From Serinus canaria (Eukaryota > Chordata > Aves > Passeriformes > Fringillidae), in the NCBI RefSeq assembly GCF_022539315.1, contig NC_066316.1, positions 66,699,494 to 66,763,493 on the forward strand: a DNA stretch of 64,000 nucleotides, given 5' to 3'. Made by a program: the position numbers and the translations under genes. A model generated the notes under the pieces. It was not told the DNA's origin. It saw nothing but the letters and a program-made list of their open reading frames with translations, and made no database searches. How positions within the stretch are numbered: the stretch's first letter is position 1; each line of letters opens with the position of its first letter. Shown piece after piece: positions 1-13,100 of the stretch.

Positions 1-3000
1 CTAGAAGAAAAAAGAGGTGAAAAAAAAGGTAAAAGAATAAGGAACACTGTGAAGTGGATGCCTACTTTTCCCAATATAAAAATATAATCCCATGTCTACT
101 GAAGACTGATTTTAAACCTAGCTGGTTTTAAAATCTGTTCTTGGTCATAAAGAAGCAACAATGAGGACACAACTGGCTGTGCCAGACACTCAGGTGCTGT
201 CTTGCCGTTCCTTGTCATTTTACATCACTAAGGAAACAGCAAGGTTGCAAATCTGAAAAACACATGGGTACTGTGGACCCACCAATTTCAACAACTTCAT
301 AGTTAAATCAAAGTGGATTATGAGTATCTAGCTTGATAATTGTGGTGCATTTCAGAGAAAGTTTTTCCACCTCTGAATGATGCTTTAACCCAGTGTAATG
401 CTATCTGATGTCAGTGGAACTGAAGCACATGTTTTAGTGCTAGGCTGAACTGAGTGCTAACTCAGTGAATAGCCACAGGCAGACCTGTGCCCAGCCTGGG
501 TCTTTGCAGACAGGCTCTGTCTCACAATTTCAAAATTAATTTGCATAACTGAGTTTCATTGTATTTTGAGGTTTGCATAGATTTCCAGTGCTAAAAAAGG
601 TCAGCTAGAACCAACTGCTTTTGAGACATGAAATTTCGTAGTACTAGCCTGTCTTCCTCATCTTCTTGTCTGACATCTAAGATGTGAAGATGAGAAAAGG
701 AACAGCTAACTCTCAGACTTACAGTGCTAATTTGTATATGACAAGCTAAAACTAGCTGGAAGGTACCATTAGCTATCAAATCAAAGGGAAAGCCAGTAGC
801 TACTTATAACTCAGAGGAAGTGGGAGACTGTATTTTAAAGGAGTTTCAAGTTAATAGTCATCATTAGGGAACATTGTTCTCTGAAATTGCAATAGAGAGA
901 GCACTAAAGAATGTAGGAATTAGTTTCATTCATTTTATTAATGAGCACTGTTACCTTATGTTGGACTTCTAAGGTTTAGATCTTTCTCTCAGGTACATTA
1001 ATATCCATTGAAAAGTAATTCCTCTGCTATCAGTAGTGTTTACACAGTAAATTGCATAGTGTATTTCATCTGATACTTGGGCTCTTGGCATCCAACTTTA
1101 CAAAATAAAATTTTCAGAGAAACCATGTCAAAATATTTGGCAATTTAATTATATAAATCAGTTTTTTAACAGACAGTGGTCCAATATATTAAGGTAAGAC
1201 CATGCAGGTTTGTGTCGTTTTCAGTTCCACAAGTGCTTTACGAATCTGCCCTCACCAGTAGGCATATTTTGAATTTTCCAATGATGAATGTGATAAATGT
1301 TGAGAAGGGAGCCCTTTAATCATGAAAGAAATTGATTGTGCTCAGTAAGTCCATTAAGATATTTTTCGTGTCCCAGATGGTCTCTTGGAATAACTGGTCT
1401 TAATTACAGACTTTTTAGAAATAATGACTGTGTGTCACTTTTCCAAGTACCCTGGCAGATTAATGTGAGCTATTCTGGGTATAGATAATTCACCTTTTGG
1501 AGAACAAAAATTTTTTTTACAGTAGAAGTTTTAGAGTCCCAGATCTACAGCGTAAAAACTGAAGTTAAGTCTGAAACAGAGTAGGCACCTATGAGTACAG
1601 TAGACTACAGGACCTCTTAGGGATGAGAGTTCATGTCTTTAGCAGCACATGATCTTGTAGGATGGGGGCTAGGAAATATCCTGACATCACTCAATTTTTT
1701 TTTCTGTAATCTCACTGGTCTTTCAGACTGGGATCAATGTCCCAATTTTGAACAAATTTACAATTGCTCTTCATTTTAGATAGATGAGCCCTAGACATAT
1801 TTGCTGAAAATGTTTAACTTCTTGTCTGGCATTTGTTTAAATGCCCGTTCTCCTTTATTCTCAATACAAGTTAAACCTTACTAACAGTATTGAGAAACTT
1901 TCTCTTCCTTACACAATATCTCTTCTTGGTGTTTCTCCAGCCAAGAGCTTCTTAGGAAGAAGCTCAGATTTCCTCAGAACACAGTGAACTTATTTATGCA
2001 TGTTTCTGTTAACACTGCTATGAACAAACAGACTCTCCCTTTTTCATTGCCTTTACTTAACCAGGATTTTAGTGTGCAGGATTTGCAGTGTTAGCGTGTA
2101 AAATTCACAGACAGAAGTCATCTGCCTCCTTCCTTTTTACAGTAAAAATCCACAATGATTGGAAGTAATTTTTGTCTTTTAAATTTTTATGGCTGATTGT
2201 GGGACGAAAGAGGAAACCTATGAATTGCCTACTTGTGGTATCTCCAAAGGAAGGTAGTTTCTCCTTCTGTTGCCATTTTTGCACATCACTGACTGCTCCT
2301 AAGTGAGCTATAAAACGATGATACAATTATGCCCAGCAGTAATAGAATCAAGATGAAATGTTTCTCAATAGCCTATCTGTGGTAAAGGTAAGGCTCCCCA
2401 CTGTTTGAAGCCCAGTGAATGGTCTGCTCCACTTCGGGCAGTTATTGTCAGAAAAGTTAGCTGAGATTCTGCTCTGGCTGAAAAATGCTGCGTAGGCACA
2501 TCCACTGTAGGAGTGTGAGCCTTGGCCTTCCTTTATAGTTGAAAACAGATTGGAAGAGGAAAGGAACACTTCTTCCTGTGGACCCACTCTGCCCTCCTGG
2601 CAGGAAGCTCTTTGCAGCTGCACTGCTGGCCACCTGTGACAGCAGCACTCAATAGCTGGATATCCTGTTGTATGGCTCGGCTGCTCAGTCATCCAGGACT
2701 CCTATGTGGAATGTAAATTGTGACTTTCCAGGGTTTTAAGCATGCCAGGATCAGGTATGAAAAAAAAAAGGATAATGAAACTTGCCAATTACCGATTCTT
2801 TCTGGCAAATAATGCATTTGGTTTTCAAGACATGCTCACATGTGTGGATGAGAGCATGTGTGTAGCAACAAGATACAAAGACATTTAATCTCGGCTGTGG
2901 TTCCAGATCCTCAGCAAGCTATTGAGCAGCTAACAGTTGGGGGAGAGCAACTGAAAAGAGTAAACATCAAAACTAGCCACAAAATTCCAGCCTTCAGATG

Positions 3001-6000
3001 TAAAATCCAAATTGGTTCAAACAAGAATGTCAATGAAAGAACCTCAGTTTTGGCCCTTCTCCACTCCTTTGTGCAGTGAAAGTAAAATCGGAGCATGTGA
3101 TTTCCTCTCCCAGAAATATGGGACAGAGGGAGAAGTGGATATTAAAACAGTCTGGAAAATCTACGTATGAATCACAGATTTTGATCATGTTAGGTTAGTT
3201 TTAGTGACTTTACACAGGTGAAGATATTCCATGTATCCCAGGCTCTAAACAATTTGGCTGAAAGGAGGATGAAGAAACAGATTTACTTAATGATATTATA
3301 CATTTGGTTAAGTGTCTTACAATCATTCTCTTTTTAGCACCAAATCTTGCCCTGCAATATACAGACTGTCTTGGTGTTTCTGTTGTAGTCCTATATTTTT
3401 ATATAGGTGAGTTAAATGAAACATAGGATTTCTAGGAGTTTAAAAGTTGAATGAATGGGCAGACTTAATTCCATCTGGTAACCAGACTTAATTCCATCTG
3501 GTAACCAAATCAGCATGGATTAGTAAAATACCTCTGTACTAGAGATGCATTCACCTTTTCTACAGGAAGCCTCTTGACAATGAATTTTAGTGAATTTTGC
3601 TAACTCATTTGATGTTTCTGAAAGAATAGTGAAATTTGTTTAAATGAACATAAAATCTAAGTTCAGGAGATAAACCTGTTAATATGATCACATGAAATGC
3701 CTACGTTTTGGGAAGTTTGCTTTACAACTTTAAACACACCAACTTAACTTCCTTAAATGCACTTATTGTTGTGCACTGATGAAACTGCAGAAAATGTACA
3801 CACGTTTTTCCCTGTTTCTGCCCATGTGAAATACTAACTATGAGGTTGTTTGGTGTCTCTAAAGCTGACAAACTTCAAGGACTTCACATAAATTAAGAAA
3901 AGTTTTTCAGAACTAATAGGTCCCTTAACAGGGCCCACAACCCATAGCACAGTAATATATGAGCTATACCATTTGTGTCAGAGGTTTCCTTCAAGGCTGA
4001 TGTAGCAGTTATGGGTGCTCAGTTACAGATTAGTGTGTTTGAGTGTGAGGGAGAAGAGTCTTATTTATTCCAGCAGAATAAAACAAAGCTCATACATAGT
4101 AAATGCGTTCAGAGATAAAGGGACCCAATAAAAGTGTTGATCCAATGTCCTCTGATAAGAGACATGAGAACAGAAATAAGCTCTTTTTGGGGCCCACCTT
4201 TGTCAATAGATAGATCCTAGATACATCCTTTCTAAATAATGAAAGGGCATTGAAGAAACTATACTCACTCTTTCCAGAAGGAAAAATCCATAAGATTCAC
4301 TAAACCAGACAAATAGTTGAATCGACTTGAAAGAAGGAATGATGTATCTGAATAATTTGTGATCAAAACAAATCTTGAACCCAACTGTAATTCAGGAGAT
4401 TTAACACTGAGTGGTCAGTCCTGTCTCGTCCCTCTTTAATAAACCCCAAATTAGCTAAAAGCAAAGCAGTCCATCCTAATGGAGCACCTTTAAATTAACT
4501 GAGCTTAAGCCAGGGTTGCATGTGGCCACACAAGTGACAGAAAAAACAAAAAGGCCAACCGATATCTCTAACATGATTTTATCAAAAAACTCAGATGAGT
4601 TTTTTCATGGAAAATGTTGTGTGCTGATCCCAGAGTCCCACTAGGCCTGTTTCAGTTTCTGCAGTAAAGTAGAATTAAGTCTTGTTTTAAGTAACAACTT
4701 CCTTCTCCTATAACATCAAAAATACTAATTTTTCTAACATATATTTAAAAAAATACTATTAATCAAAAAAATTTGATGTTTAGATTTTTTCCAGATGAGC
4801 AAACATTGGACTGGGATTTCTCAGAATTGACTGTCTCTCCTTTTAATTTCATTGAGAATGCCTTTGTTTTGTTTGCAAGAACTCATCTTTCTCCATATGA
4901 GTATGTAAAAGGTCATATGTTTCCACAGCATTTCTGCCAAACACAGTAAAAAGAAAGGGTTTTTAGAATCATAACATGCTCACGTACACAAGCTCTGGTG
5001 CTTCAGAAGAATGCTTGGTTTTTTTGCTCCTTTTTTCTTTTCTTATTCACTGTTGAAGTAGAAATTATAATCTTAGTCCTGTTGAGTCATTTGTCCTTTT
5101 ATTGAAAACTGATTTGCTTCTTTGGAGAGCCCCACATATTCAGTCCTCCCTGGAATTACATGTGTAAGCCCAGCTTTGCTGTGAACTTTACCTAGGTGTT
5201 AGTACTGTTTATTTTATAAGTCTTACAGCTGATAAGAATAATTGCTACCCTTATGTCTGATTGCAGTACAAAGAAGAAAACAGAACACCAGTCCATGATG
5301 GGGACAAAGTACTCAGAGACAACTACAGATTAGAGATATCATTATTATATTTGCATTGGTAATTGGGAGCTACAATGCAACCCCTGGAGAATGATGGCAT
5401 TTTACTGTTTATTGATGAATTTGCTACTATTATTATTTTGAATTACTTAGCTGACTATATGCCAAAATATCTCAGAAGTATCCTATTGGCTAGATTGAAG
5501 TCTTGTTCTTTATAGGAAGATAAACCAATGCTCCAGATTATCTTTCAGTGCCTCAGTAGCTCTCACTATCCTTTTTCACCCCAAAATCTGTTTGACAGCT
5601 GGAATATTTTTTTTTCTTCCCCCTACATATTAGAGTTGATGAAGTCCAGGTATAAGGCTGTTTCAGCTTAGAACTTGATTCTTAACTATCATAAAGCTTT
5701 TATTCCAATCTGAATGTTCTGAAAAAAATTTCACAGGTTGAGAAAAAAAATAGGTCAGAATTATTTATTTGAGCCTGAATAAAATGCTGCAGTTGCAGTA
5801 GACACACACACAAAGATCAAATATATCTCATAAAAACCATATTTTTTCAAAGTCACTGCTCATGCATAAGAGTAGATTTCTCAATAGTGACAGGTTCCAG
5901 CTATAAAAAATTGCTTAGTATTCCTGCTAAGCAAAAGACCAGAGCATTACTGCACAGTGTATTATGGCTCCCAAAATCCTACCCCATGAATTTCAGTTTG

Positions 6001-7752
6001 GAAAAAAGTTGGAGATCTAGAATATTATTGGATAGGCAGCCTGAGGTTAGTGTACAAGAAAGCCACACTGATTGCATGGCTCTTGCAGCAGAGCAAATGT
6101 TGGCATAAAGTATTAATGCAAGACAAAACATGTTCATTTAATGAGCATGTCAGCAAAACCTGGCAACAGTAGATCCCATGAAGTGATTCAGTACACAGAG
6201 CAGGTCAGAAGAAGCTACCCCTTTGTGGTGAAAATGTGACTTTTGGTCTTATTTTCATGAAGTGTTCTCCCTTAGTTTCATCTATACTGGATGAAAAAGG
6301 GGTAACTTGTATAAATTCCCCTAGCATCATGAAATTCCTCCTTTCAGTTACATGTAGCTGTATCAATGTCCAGGAAAACATTTTAGACATGTGTGTTTTC
6401 CCTCTCTCTCCTTACATCTCTATTCAAGGACTGTTCACTCAGTCCATAAGCTTTTCATTACCTTTTCTCTAGAACAAATCTTGGGCCCCTATGTCTTGGA
6501 AGAGACAGAAAATATACGCAGAATAGGAAAATATATGCAAAAAATATCAACTTGAATTAGAATGCAGTTTCCTAGACTTTTTGTGGTATTGATGGCATAG
6601 TTAATAGGAAAACATAGGTATAGCTTTCCCACAGAGACTGGAAGAAAAGAGGAGGACAAAATAAAGACATTCATTTCCTGAAAATTTTAAAAGTTTCAAA
6701 ATTAATTTTCATTCCTCAGTGGGATGAAAAGGCTCCATGTTCATATTTACAAAGAAAAAACTTAAAAAATCCTCAATAAAAGGCAAGAAGTGTCAAAGAA
6801 GTGCTGATAAAGACACATATGGTCCTGTTGTGACTGGAGCAATCATCTTAGTCATCTGATTGTCATTTAATAATTCCTCAAATGAAACTCTTTAACTTCA
6901 TAGGAATAGTCTATCATTTGTTTTCATATGGCACAGCACAGCTCTAGTACCTGAACTGTCCCATTCTAAAAAGCATAAATAAACAAATAAAGTACATTAG
7001 TAGACCTTTGTATTTGTATTAGCAATATCAAGGGAATAAAATGGTCATACTGTACAGAAATATATTGAATTCTTTTCCTGTTCTTCCTTGTAAAAAGGCT
7101 TGATGAAATATTGATTAATTTCCAGGCCCAAAAATCCCTCTGATTTTAGATTTTATGGCTGTTTAATTTCAGAGAGAAGGGCCTCCAACTTCAACACACT
7201 ATGGGAGCTTCTCATTATTTTAGTAATCAAATAATAGTTGTGAAACCCCAAAAAAGAGCAACAAATTTGGCTGAAGATGTGCGTCAAAATCTAAATATAC
7301 CTGTTATGAGACTGCACATCTGCTGAGGAAAGCCAGCAGTCATAACTCTAACCTATTTAATATCTCCAGCCTGCAGTTCTAAGTCTCACCCAATACAAAT
7401 TCAATAATTTATACAAGAAATCCTGCATGCGTCTCTCCTAACTACCAAATAATAGATGAAAACTGACAGATAAAAGCACAACTTCTACAACATCTCAGAG
7501 GAAGATACTGTGTACAAGCAGGGCATCAGTTAAATTTGTTCCAAATATGTACTATATGATGATTGGAGCTGGAAATAAAGCCCAACTGAGAGAAAAAAAC
7601 AATGCAATCTTTAGCTTTGGATAGCAATAAATTGGCTTTTTGTACTCCAGATTATGGACAAGAAAGTTACAGGACATTTAAGAGGTAGTCCTGATTCTCT
7701 CTTTCAACTTCATTTAAGATCACTACTTTGGAAACCTACAAGAGAGGTTACC
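1..7752. other. Non-coding AT-rich stretch, no gene seen
   Basis: I see no gene, RNA or recognisable transposon here. Open frames are short (up to 114 codons, on the minus strand at 2348-2692) and scattered over all frames, as expected by chance. The segment around 2390-2700 is somewhat more GC-rich than its surroundings but has no recognisable domain or splice structure. The only structured feature I can point to is the tandem duplication at 3460-3505, listed separately. The stretch could be intergenic or intronic. Confidence 0.6.
3460..3505. repeat. 23-bp tandem duplication, two identical copies
   Basis: A 23-bp unit beginning CAGACTTAATTCC occurs twice in direct succession (3460-3482 and 3483-3505) with no mismatches. 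It looks like a recent local duplication by replication slippage. No function is implied. Confidence 0.9.
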
Positions 7753-7777
7753 AAAAAAAAAAAAAAAAAAAAAAAAA
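7753..7777. repeat. Homopolymer run of 25 A
   Basis: An uninterrupted run of about 25 A follows GGTTACC. The preceding few hundred bases do not resemble a SINE, LINE or spliced transcript that I recognise, so I cannot assign it as the tail of a retrocopy. It may be a simple slippage tract. Confidence 0.9.
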
Positions 7778-7967
7778 GAAGCCTGGACTATTCTGCAGTC
7801 AGATATGTAAGATTCATGGGGATACAGAGTGAGCTAGGGAAGTAAGCAAGGGCCTGTTTCTTGCTGTCTGGTGTGAAAGGCACTCTCCTGGGACTGCATC
7901 CTTGTTCCTGTTCTCATGGATTTTTCATTAAGTGGTCTTTGGATAAAAAGCATAAGCCACACTCACT

Positions 7968-8033
7968 GCAGGGAGGACTAGATGACTTTTAAAATGTCCC
8001 TTCCAACTCAACCTTTTCCATATTCTGTGAAAT
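7968..8033 (+). mobile_element. CR1 LINE 3'-terminal fragment
   Basis: CR1 is the dominant non-LTR retrotransposon of birds and is usually found as 5'-truncated copies. This short piece matches the 3'-untranslated tail: a GGACTAGATGA motif, then a TCCCTTCCAACTCAACC stretch, and a degenerate ATTCTGTGAAA-type terminus. The orientation is plus. Nothing of the reverse-transcriptase frame is left. The assignment is from memory of the family tail. Confidence 0.75.
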
Positions 8034-8433
8034 AGGTGCTGAAGTAGGCAGTCAAAATGTGGGATGGACCTGGAGTACAGGGACCTACCAGGATGCCAAA
8101 CCAACCTGCACTAACCTTGCCCCATGTGGCCCTTTAGGTGTTGCTTCTGGGACTCATTCTTTTTAGATCCTACAAATGGTGTGGTGTGGCTTTTTGGTTT
8201 CAAACCCTGGCATCTGACCTGAAACTGAAGCTGTAAAATCAAGTCTGTCTGGTCTACTCTTAAGGGACCAGGCAATGTTTTTAATGATTTCCTTTCTTGG
8301 AATTAGAAATTTCCCCTAAAGTGAGATTTTTCCCAGTTCCTTAGAAGACTAGAAACCCACAGGCAATGGTCTTTTGTATGAAGCTAAGGAAAATACAATA
8401 CATTTCAGAAACCTGTTTTACTTTACAGAAGAA

Positions 8434-8466
8434 CTTTAAGAAGTTCTTCTTTGGAACTTCTTAAAG
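8434..8466. repeat. Perfect 13-bp inverted repeat, 7-nt loop
   Basis: The arm CTTTAAGAAGTTC at 8434-8446 is followed, after a 7-base spacer, by its exact reverse complement at 8454-8466. Transcribed RNA would fold into a short hairpin. The arms are too short for a canonical microRNA precursor and no longer pairing extends outward, so I do not call an RNA gene. Confidence 0.85.
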
Positions 8467-9232
8467 CCAAATTCCAAAACAAAAAGAAAAGTTCTCAAGC
8501 TTGAAGCATGTTATGTCATGAGACTTTTTCTCCACATCTCCTCAGTTTGATACTCTACTTCGATCATGTTGGCATCATGTTTTGTTTTAGAAGCTCTGTT
8601 TTAGCAGATAAGGAAGCAAACAACCATCTTCTCTGTCAGGGCACTCCTTGTTCTCTGCCTGCAGTCACTACAGAATTCCCCACATCTTTCCAACTCTGTA
8701 TTCTGACCTCTCCACTTAACTGTGCACAAAGCAAAACATGCCCTTGGTCCAATGGACAGGTCTCTTTTTCACAAATAATGAACACTGATTCACTATTTAT
8801 GCAATTTTCTTAGAGGAGATAGAATTTTGACTTGGTTTTCATTCAGACTGCCTCTTTATATTTTACCATTGCATAACCCTATTCTTTAATCTTTTAATTT
8901 CCCATGAATTGATCTGGATTCCTTGGAACATGATCACAGAGCAATTGAAGAGAACACTTGTACATCTCTTGAGCTTAGACAAGCCTTTATCAGGAAGCAG
9001 TGGTGCTGATACTCATCTTTCTTCTGGGTGAGGATTAGAATCTCACAAAAGAGGAGTGGGTTCTCTAGCACTTGATATTTGCCAGTAAGTGGGTATATTT
9101 CATGGCTACTTGTGATCATCTTTCTTAGAAATTATCAGTACCCAACCTGAAATTTGACCTTAAACATAGAGGATGCCCATTTACTTGGTATAGAGATAAT
9201 CTTTTTTTTTCAATCTTGAAAATTCATAATGA

Positions 9233-9257
9233 ACTATGAAATTCATAATTTCATAGT
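9233..9257. repeat. Perfect 10-bp inverted repeat, 5-nt loop
   Basis: The arm ACTATGAAAT at 9233-9242 is mirrored by ATTTCATAGT at 9248-9257, with TCATA between. AT-rich short palindromes of this kind are common in such DNA. No function is assigned. Confidence 0.85.
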
Positions 9258-9333
9258 GAAACCAGAGCCTGGATTCTACAGCTGTGTGCCACTGTCCTAG
9301 AATTCACCAACAGGTTTGTCAAGCATGGGATCA

Positions 9334-9473
9334 TTTTGCCCAGGGGTGTGGTGAAGTCATGATCCCTGGAGGGGATTTTTAAAAGACATGTAGATGTGGT
9401 TCTAAGGGACCTAGTTTGGTCTTGGATTTGGCAGTGTTGGGTTAAATGTTGGACTCAATGGTCATTATGGTAC
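9334..9473 (+). mobile_element. CR1 LINE 3' region, left part (split by LTR)
   Basis: The sequence follows the CR1 3' end: the GCCCAGGGGTGTGGTG and TCCCTGGAGGGGATTTTTAAAA motifs (end of ORF2) come first, then TTGGACTCAATGGTCATTATGG (3' untranslated region). The copy is plus-oriented and heavily 5'-truncated. It is interrupted at 9473 by a solo LTR. The expected continuation (GGTNNTTTC..., then ATGATTCTATG) resumes at 10144, so both halves belong to one CR1 insertion older than the LTR. Confidence 0.85.
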
Positions 9474-10143
9474 TGTTCTGATTTAGGGCAAATATAGGGA
9501 GGAAATCTCCCAAGGGATCCCCTCTAGAAACCAAATTCAAGCGGCCCCTCCCCCAGACGGTTTGGGAAAAATTTCCTTCCAGAAAAGTGGAAAAAACTGT
9601 TTATTTAAGAAGCAAAGTATTCACAAACATAAGAAAATGAATAATGTTAAATGATGGAACCTCTTGTTGTTCTGAAGAGATGGCAAATCCAGAGAGAAAG
9701 TCCTCTTCATGGGCTGTAGCATGGCTTGCTCAGTCTCTGTCAATCCCACCTGTGCTGGAAAATGCAACATCCCAGGCCCCATGGGCCACAGGTGTGAGCT
9801 CCCAGTGTTCTTCTGGGCTTTTGGTTCAGAGCAGGGCTGATCAGTTCCAAGAAGAAGAAAAGCCACAGCCCAGGGAACTTCTCTGCCTCAGCTAGCTAAA
9901 AAACTAACTAAAAGCAAAGGAGAGCTCTCTCCTGCTGTCTGTCTGTGCTGCAGACAAGACAGTCTGTGAGAGAAAGACCTGAAGCTCTTATATCTGTGTA
10001 TTTGAATACAAATGCCTCAGACATTCCACCAGTTCTCCTTCTCCCCCCTTCTCTCTCAGATCTAGTTTTAAAAGCACAGAACTGAATACCAAAAGCAGAA
10101 CAGACTACTGGGGATACAAGCATCATAAAGTCACCCTAGGACA
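9474..10143 (+). mobile_element. Solo LTR of an avian endogenous retrovirus (about 670 bp)
   Basis: The element begins TGTTCTGATTTAGGGC and ends CACCCTAGGACA, which gives the canonical TG...CA retroviral LTR termini. No internal retroviral sequence follows, so it is a solo LTR left by recombination between two LTRs. It sits inside a CR1 3' end; the flanking bases GGTAC (left) and GGTGT (right) look like a diverged 5-bp target-site duplication. The beginning and the block around 9920-9975 (CTCTCTCCTGCTGTCTG...) resemble a family I remember from songbird genomes, but I do not name a subfamily. Small open frames here (9621-9866 minus, 9644-9895 plus) are not genes. Confidence 0.8.
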
Positions 10144-10178
10144 GGTGTTTTCTAAATTATTTGATTCTATGATTCTAA
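10144..10178 (+). mobile_element. CR1 LINE 3' tail, right part
   Basis: After the LTR the sequence GGTGTTTTCTAAATTATTTG leads into TGATTCTATGATTCTAA. This is the terminal part of the CR1 3' untranslated region with its characteristic octamer-like ATTCTATG repeat. It completes the fragment at 9334-9473. Confidence 0.8.
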
Positions 10179-13100
10179 TAAGAAACTGCAATTCACTGCA
10201 ACATACTAGAAAATGTAGGCAACTCCATTAGGCCTACCAAAACTACCCTACTTGTAGCAAAATCTCTAATAACGAAATTCATGCATGCTATGAGCCACAA
10301 CAAGAGGCTGGAATTTGGAGTGGAGGTTGTATTTAATTTTCTCTTGATTTTCAGATCCCACTTCCTGTACTGTTCAAGGCCTTTAAAATTAATCCAGACA
10401 GAATTGTATTTTATTGTTAGAGCAGACCAATTGTAAGGACCAGTTTCTTCTTTATGAGGTTTTTGAGGTAAATGGAAAAAAATGGTTATCAGCTTGAAAA
10501 AAAAAGAAACATGGTAAAAATCAAGCTAAACTGTTCACATTTAAATTCAGAAATAAATTTAGCCCATGCTTAGAAAATAGAAGACTATTTAACACTCAAA
10601 ATCTGCTGCTGCAAACCAGACCATCTATATGGATTTAGGAGTGCAACAATAGGAATCCTGCTTTTTATAATGTTTACTGACGTGTTTTGCAGAGCAATTA
10701 ATTTGTGGGTTTTTTTCTGTGAGTAATGAGTTCATATGTTCATAGCCTTTTAGAAGACATGTGGGTTTGGAAATAAGCAAATAAATTCTCTAAAAGAATA
10801 CACATCGAAACAAGTACCTTTTTCTATACCAGCCATACCTCTTCTGTTATAGGGAAGTCAATTTAAGTATATTTAACTTAACTACATTTAAGGATTTACA
10901 AAGAACTGTGTTGAGACAATAATCATAATAGTGTCTGTGAGAGCTCGGTTTAATTGTTTCAACTCTTTCAAACATAGGGGGAACCACGAGGAAACACATT
11001 TTTATTTGCCTTTGTTTCAGAGAGGATGAACAACTGAACTGTGTTACCCCAGACGCAAAATATTAACAATATTTCCCACTGGTTTACTCTGTTTTGAAGA
11101 CTTTAATCCAAAGGGCTGACAATAAATTCAAGACCTCTGAAAGGTACACAAGGTATTCCATCTGCTGAATTACAGGTGATTTAAAAATGGTCGTATTAAG
11201 GTGCCTAATCTTGAGAAAGAAAGCCCTTTTATGCTGTGTATTGAGTTTGACAATATTTCAGTAAGTAATAATATTTTAAAGGTCTTAAACTGTTCTTGTT
11301 AGATTCACAGTGATACAGGTAAATTCAATTTAGTTAACATTTTAAAAACACCTCTTTTACCTGATTTCAGGTATTCCAACACTATTGTCAGAGACCATAG
11401 AGGTTTTCACTCCATGGCAGAAAGGGAAGAGCTTGAGTAAGGTCTTTCCATACATTCCTCTTCTTTTCTGCCTCTTCTCTGATTTCCTATCGTTATTATT
11501 GTTTCCTTTTCAGCACTGCAGACATAAATTCAGTGAAATTTTATGAGCCACAAAGAGGCGTTTTTCCCCTTCAACCTATTCTTAATACTTACTATAAGCA
11601 CTATGGGAAAAGGAATTGAGGAGCAGAGTGTCCTTAAGGTTGCATTGCCACTAAAATGCTTTAAATCACAGGACCAGAGCTCAGAAGTGTAATTCCATGC
11701 AGAATTTTATCTGTCACCAAACCCATCTGAAGAAGATATTTTCCCCTTGACCTTATGTCTGCTTCTAACTTCTGCCTTAATGTTTTTATGCTGGTATAAT
11801 GTCCTCTCTCTCTTTTTTTTTGTTTAGTTATGCTCCTCTTGAAATGTGCTATTGACATAACAAAGAAGGTAGAATATTAGATGACAAGTAGTCCAAAAAA
11901 TAACATGTAGCTGGACAGATAGGGAGTGTTCACTCCATGTAGGTGCTAAGAGCAGACAATGCTCTCCTCACCTCACAACTCTCTTCCCAGTTCCTGGGCT
12001 TTGACACTGATGGTGTCACCCAATTAATCACTGACCACAGCAGAGAGAAATCCAAGAGTTTTCATGAATTCCCCATCTGTCCTGTTTATCCCATAGGAGT
12101 TTGGCCACAGATGTTGGAATCACACCTGAATCTTCAGAGGAGCGAGCATCTGCAAAAACAGCCTGTGTACTGCACAACCAGCCTTTGGGCAATAAAGTTA
12201 TTGGCAAACTTTTATCATAATGTTTTATTTCTGTGAACTTAACTTGGACTTAGTTTACTCATGCAATTTGCAAGCAGACTGTTGAAATGATTCGCCATGC
12301 CAAAAAGATTACTCCACTTTTTAAACATGATTGTTTAAGCAAAGTCCATCAAAGTGAAAGAAAACCAAACCAAATCAAAAAAACAAAAAAAAAAAGATGG
12401 TTGTAGATTAATTTTACAGGGACTAAGACCTTGTATTCTTAATTTAAGCTAGATGTGTCAAAAAAGAGTTTATCCACCAAATGCCTTATTCAGCTGTTAT
12501 TTAATAGCTATTTATTTATCACACCCATGTTTTGTTTTTTTTTAATTTAGACTGAAGTTTTAAAAAAGCTTTTTTTTCACCAGATATTAATACATCTGCA
12601 CAATTTTCATTGCTCCTGAAGTATTCTTTTCTTGAAAGGACAAGAGATCATCTTTAATGAAGAACTGGGATAGAAAATTGGGGCAGAAAAATAGAGGGGA
12701 TTTTTAATCTCATTATTTTATTAGGAAAAAGAAATGCTTTTCTGTCCAGCTAAGGCTTCTGTGATAACTTCTAATCATATTTCATTTTGTTGCATGTTCC
12801 TGCCTGAGAAAGTTTGACTTTCTAAACTTCTAAAAGATGAGAAATATAAAAATGTATTATCAGTCAGTGCAGCCAATCACTCTCTTCCAAAGAAATAAAG
12901 ACATCACACTGCCTTTAATAACTGGCTGTAAATGTGACACCTTCTAATTTAAGAGGTCTATCCTTTACATGTAACAAAACTCTGTATTAAAAATTGTATC
13001 TGGTTAAGATTATTAGCTGAGAGAAATAAATTTATTGCCTTGTTAAAACCTTTTATCACAGCAGAAAGAATTTAACAGAGCTGTAGCCTCTTCCATCTTG

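Larger units (their letters stand above)
8034..9333. other. Unique stretch without gene; two small hairpins
   Basis: No gene or transposon is recognised. A 101-codon open frame at 8508-8813 has no recognisable family. The stretch contains the inverted repeats at 8434-8466 and 9233-9257 that are listed separately. Confidence 0.55.

Noticed and set aside
2348..2692. 114-codon minus-strand frame in a GC-richer patch
   Set aside because: No recognisable domain, no splice structure, and a length compatible with chance.
7753..7777. Poly-A tail of a processed pseudogene or SINE
   Set aside because: No transcript-like or SINE-like sequence is recognisable upstream, and no flanking duplication is seen.
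8434..8466. MicroRNA precursor
   Set aside because: The paired arms are only 13 bp and pairing does not extend outward to the roughly 22 bp or more that a precursor needs.
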